Below are positions 61,366 to 64,000 of a stretch of 64,000 nt of DNA, in pieces; the stretch's first letter is position 1, and each line of letters opens with the position of its first letter. The position numbers and the translations under genes were made by a program. Below the pieces are notes generated by a model that was not told where the DNA came from, made no database searches, and saw only the letters and a list, made by a program, of their open reading frames with translations. Origin of the DNA: Euryodendron excelsum. Its lineage: Eukaryota > Streptophyta > Magnoliopsida > Ericales > Pentaphylacaceae. The stretch is from contig CM065377.1 of the NCBI GenBank assembly GCA_033060915.1, positions 39,251,183 to 39,315,182 on the forward strand. The letters run 5' to 3'.

Positions 61366-61839
61366 CGGCGCCTGCTAGCCCGACTCGGTGAAAAATGACC
61401 AAACCTGCCCCTTGGGCCTCCAGGTATGTTTTGGGAAAGTTCAAAATCCCTCAAAATGATAAGTCCATCCTTCCATAATGTTGTCAAACCATCAGGCATC
61501 CCCCGCACGCCATTTGGTCCAGATTCGGTCCTATTCCGGATCACTCTGGTCAAAATGACCATTTTGCCCCTAAATGCCTCAGCACGGTACAAACCCCGCT
61601 GAACGGTAAAAGACTCTCTCAAAACCATCCCTGAACAGCCCTGCACACTTAACACAATATACCAGACCATTCCTGACCATTTCCAGCCAACTCCGGTCAA
61701 AATGACCATTTTGCCCCTGGAAATCCAAAAATGCCTCGAAACAGCACCGGCCTTGGGATTTCAAGCAAAGGGTTTCACCACACGCCTTTGTTTAACCCAA
61801 GGAGCACCCTATGACACTAAGCTCTCACGACGCGATAAA

Positions 61840-62290
61840 AGTTCCCTGGAGCGTCTCGTAGACGCTCCGCCTAAATTGTCTTTTCCCCCGATTCCTCGGT
61901 TATAACGCACTATCAACCGACTTGAGAAATGCATAAATCAGGAAATTCTCGAAAGATCGTCCATAGATCTTTCCATCGATATGGTTCGATCGAATAGATC
62001 GCCCCCCGATGCCCTCCATTGTACGTTGTGTAAACCATGACTTTCAGCAACCCCTGGAGCGTCTCGCAGACGCTCTGCCAAGGTTGACTTTTTCCCCGAT
62101 TCCCTAATCAAAACGCACCGTCAAACGACTTGAGAAAAAATAAATTTGGGAATTCCAGAAAGTATTTCCAGAGTACTTTCCATTAGTACGGTCCGATCGA
62201 ATAGATTGCTTCTCGAAGGCCTCGATCATATAAAACGAAGACAGCCACTTTCGAACACCCATGGAGCATATCACAGACGCTCTGCGAAAG
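61840..62290 (+). repeat. Repeat of about 208 bp with GAGCGTCT hairpin, two and a half copies
   Basis: GAGCGTCTCGTAGACGCTC at 61849 and GAGCGTCTCGCAGACGCTC at 62058 are perfect 8 bp stems with 3 nt loops; a decayed third (GGAGCATATCACAGACGCTC) is near 62263. Between them CTTGAGAAA and CGATCGAATAGAT recur at matching offsets. Confidence 0.85.
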
Positions 62291-62628
62291 TGTCTTTTTT
62301 GGCACACTTCCCAAGATAATATCACTTACCTCCAAATATAATTCAAACTTTTCAAAAACATGAAAGTCCATCAGAATCATTAGGAGAACATCCTGAGTGC
62401 GACCGATTCTCCCAGAACCTTCCTGATTAACCCAATTATCGAGGCAAAGCATGGACGAACTTTCTCGGTGATGGAGCGTATGCTACATGCGCTTAAATTT
62501 TAATCAGATTGACAGACTTTCGATCAACGGTCGAGATTTAACCAGAACACAGGGTGCCGCATGTTATTCTGGCAATGAAATAGTACTTGCACATGTCCTA
62601 CATGCGCAAGGTCTGTTTCAGATTGCCT

Positions 62629-62638
62629 ATAAATAGAG
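62629..62638 (+). promoter_or_regulatory. TATA box of the third LTR
   Basis: TATAAATAGA, 1.78 kb into the LTR, matching the 1.82 kb offset in the solo LTR. Confidence 0.65.
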
Positions 62639-64000
62639 GTCTCCCCCTTTGCATATTCCAAGTCCAAAATTGATATGAACTTCTGCCGAAATCACTCCAG
62701 AAACTCAAATCTCTACATATATCCCTCCCTTTCAACACTTAGGCCAGATTCTACCCCTCCTAAGCCTATACACTCCACATACAAGGCCTCATACACACTT
62801 ATACACTCCACTCTAGCCTCTCAAGCCTTCTTGCAGTCACTCAAGCTCCAATCAAGACATCCATTGAAGACTACAAGTGTAGTGAAGGCAAAAGGTGGTA
62901 TCCCTTTTACATTTGTGCTCTCCCTCACTCTTCTCTTCTCCCTCCTAGCCTACTTAGGCTATTCTCTATTTTAATCCCATCTTCAACCCCCCCTTTCTTG
63001 CATGCTTGAGCCAAGAGAGCTCTTAGATCATGCCTAGAGGAAAGAAAGTGAGAGCTACCGTGTAGGGGGACCTCTCACTAGCCTACTTTAAGATGGTATG
63101 GCCTAAGAGCCCCTTGTTTATGTGGTGAAGCCTAAAAGCCTTGTATGTGAATCATGACCCCTTGTATATTACTATTTTGATCATGTCTTGTATGCTTGGC
63201 TTCATTTTATGTTTGTTTCCATATTCCACAATGCTTGCATTGCTCTTAATTTTATGACATTTCCAAGTTCTACATGTCCCTCAAAAATTGTTCCAATAGT
63301 TAGCCCCTTGAAGTTTAGGATGGGATCTTAGAATTATGCCTTAGAAGAGCCCCCTACTAACCCCCTAATTCACATTTTTGCATCATTGCATTACAACTTG
63401 TATAAAAGTTGCATTCAAACTCTCTAATTTTCAAGGTTTCTATTCTCTCAAATTTAATGGTTAAAATGGCCCCATGGAACCCTCTCTTGAGTGGTCTCCC
63501 TTTATATTGGCCTTAGGAGCCCTAAATTGTTAGAATGGTTCCCTTTTCTCTTTATGATCGCTTAAGAATGATGTTCAAACTCTTTGATTTCTATGTTTCC
63601 CATTCTCTCAAGTTTAGTGGTTGGAATGCCCCCATGGAACCCTCTCTTGAGTAGTCTCCCTTTTGTTGGCCATATGAACCCTCTCTTGATGGAATGTTCC
63701 CTTTGAAAAATGATTTTCAAAATCCTTCTCAAAAGATGATTTTCAAAAATGCATTCTCTCCATCTTTGCATCAAAAATGATTTTCCAAAAATTGTCATCA
63801 TTATGTTGATTTTTGAAACCCCCACTCTTGCCAAGATAAAGGTTATGATGTTCATAAGGAAACCTTCTTTGGAATGGTCTCCAATCACCAACCATGTAAA
63901 CCATGCTCTTGGCTAGAGTCAAAATTTTCATGGAAATGATCTTCAAAATGGTTGTCCACCAAAGTCCATTGCATGACATGTTTTGTCCTTCAAAATTCTC

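Larger units (their letters stand above)
60851..64000 (+). repeat. Third Tat/Ogre-like LTR, start only, runs off the window
   Basis: Starts TGTAAACACCCCATTTTTGC, close to the solo LTR start, and keeps the same order of parts: palindromic minisatellite (61020-61365), TGACC(A)TTTTGCCCC repeats (61390-61710), hairpin repeats of about 208 bp (61840-62290), TATA box (62629), then ATACACT-rich, CTCTATTTTAATCCC, GCATGCTTGA and TTATGTGGTGAAGCC blocks matching 50300-50760. From 63.2 kb it has CAAAA-type words. The 3' end is outside the window. Confidence 0.85.

Overview
The window is nuclear DNA of a flowering plant, almost certainly a woody eudicot. Evidence: intron-containing plant ribosomal protein L6 and MCTP/FTIP genes, an ACD6/ITN1-type ankyrin gene, a plant hAT transposon, copia and Tat-type gypsy retroelements, and an AT-rich background. 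Similarity of the ankyrin gene to tree homologues is only an impression from memory.

Layout. 1-3.6 kb: AT-rich intergenic DNA. 3.8-8.3 kb: an intact four-exon RPL6 gene (+) with a 3.65 kb second intron. 10.3-12.7 kb: an intact single-exon MCTP/FTIP-like gene (-), convergent with RPL6. 13-18 kb: intergenic DNA with a MITE-like element and a decayed plant-transposase fragment. 18.2-25.4 kb: a complete 7,137 bp hAT transposon with an exact 8 bp target duplication. Its transposase has one in-frame stop, and it carries pieces of two host genes: a PTPMT/DSP-type phosphatase exon (sense) and a CSN3-like 5' end (antisense). 27.0-34.2 kb: a gag-only copia-type LTR retrotransposon inserted in the RNase H region of an older L1-type LINE; its own 3' LTR holds a further LTR-like insertion. 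36.6-41.6 kb: an ACD6/ITN1-like ankyrin gene (-) broken by two frame lesions, with decayed copies of its flanks at 15.1, 25.7 and 43.3 kb. 45.0-64 kb: Tat/Ogre-like gypsy material. This includes a long reverse-strand LTR split by a 5.1 kb solo LTR of the same family in the opposite orientation, then a plant-mobile-domain (PMD) pseudogene antisense to the host element, then the start of a third related LTR that leaves the window.

Only RPL6 and the MCTP gene look functional. The rest records nested transposition: LTR in LTR in LINE, LTR in LTR, and hAT beside an older transposon. The most unusual signals are the two captured gene fragments in the hAT element, the antisense PMD reading frame between the polypurine tract and the rest of the Tat-like element, and several classes of palindrome-bearing tandem repeats at equivalent places in related LTRs. 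All family assignments come from reading translations and remembered family motifs; no database search was run.
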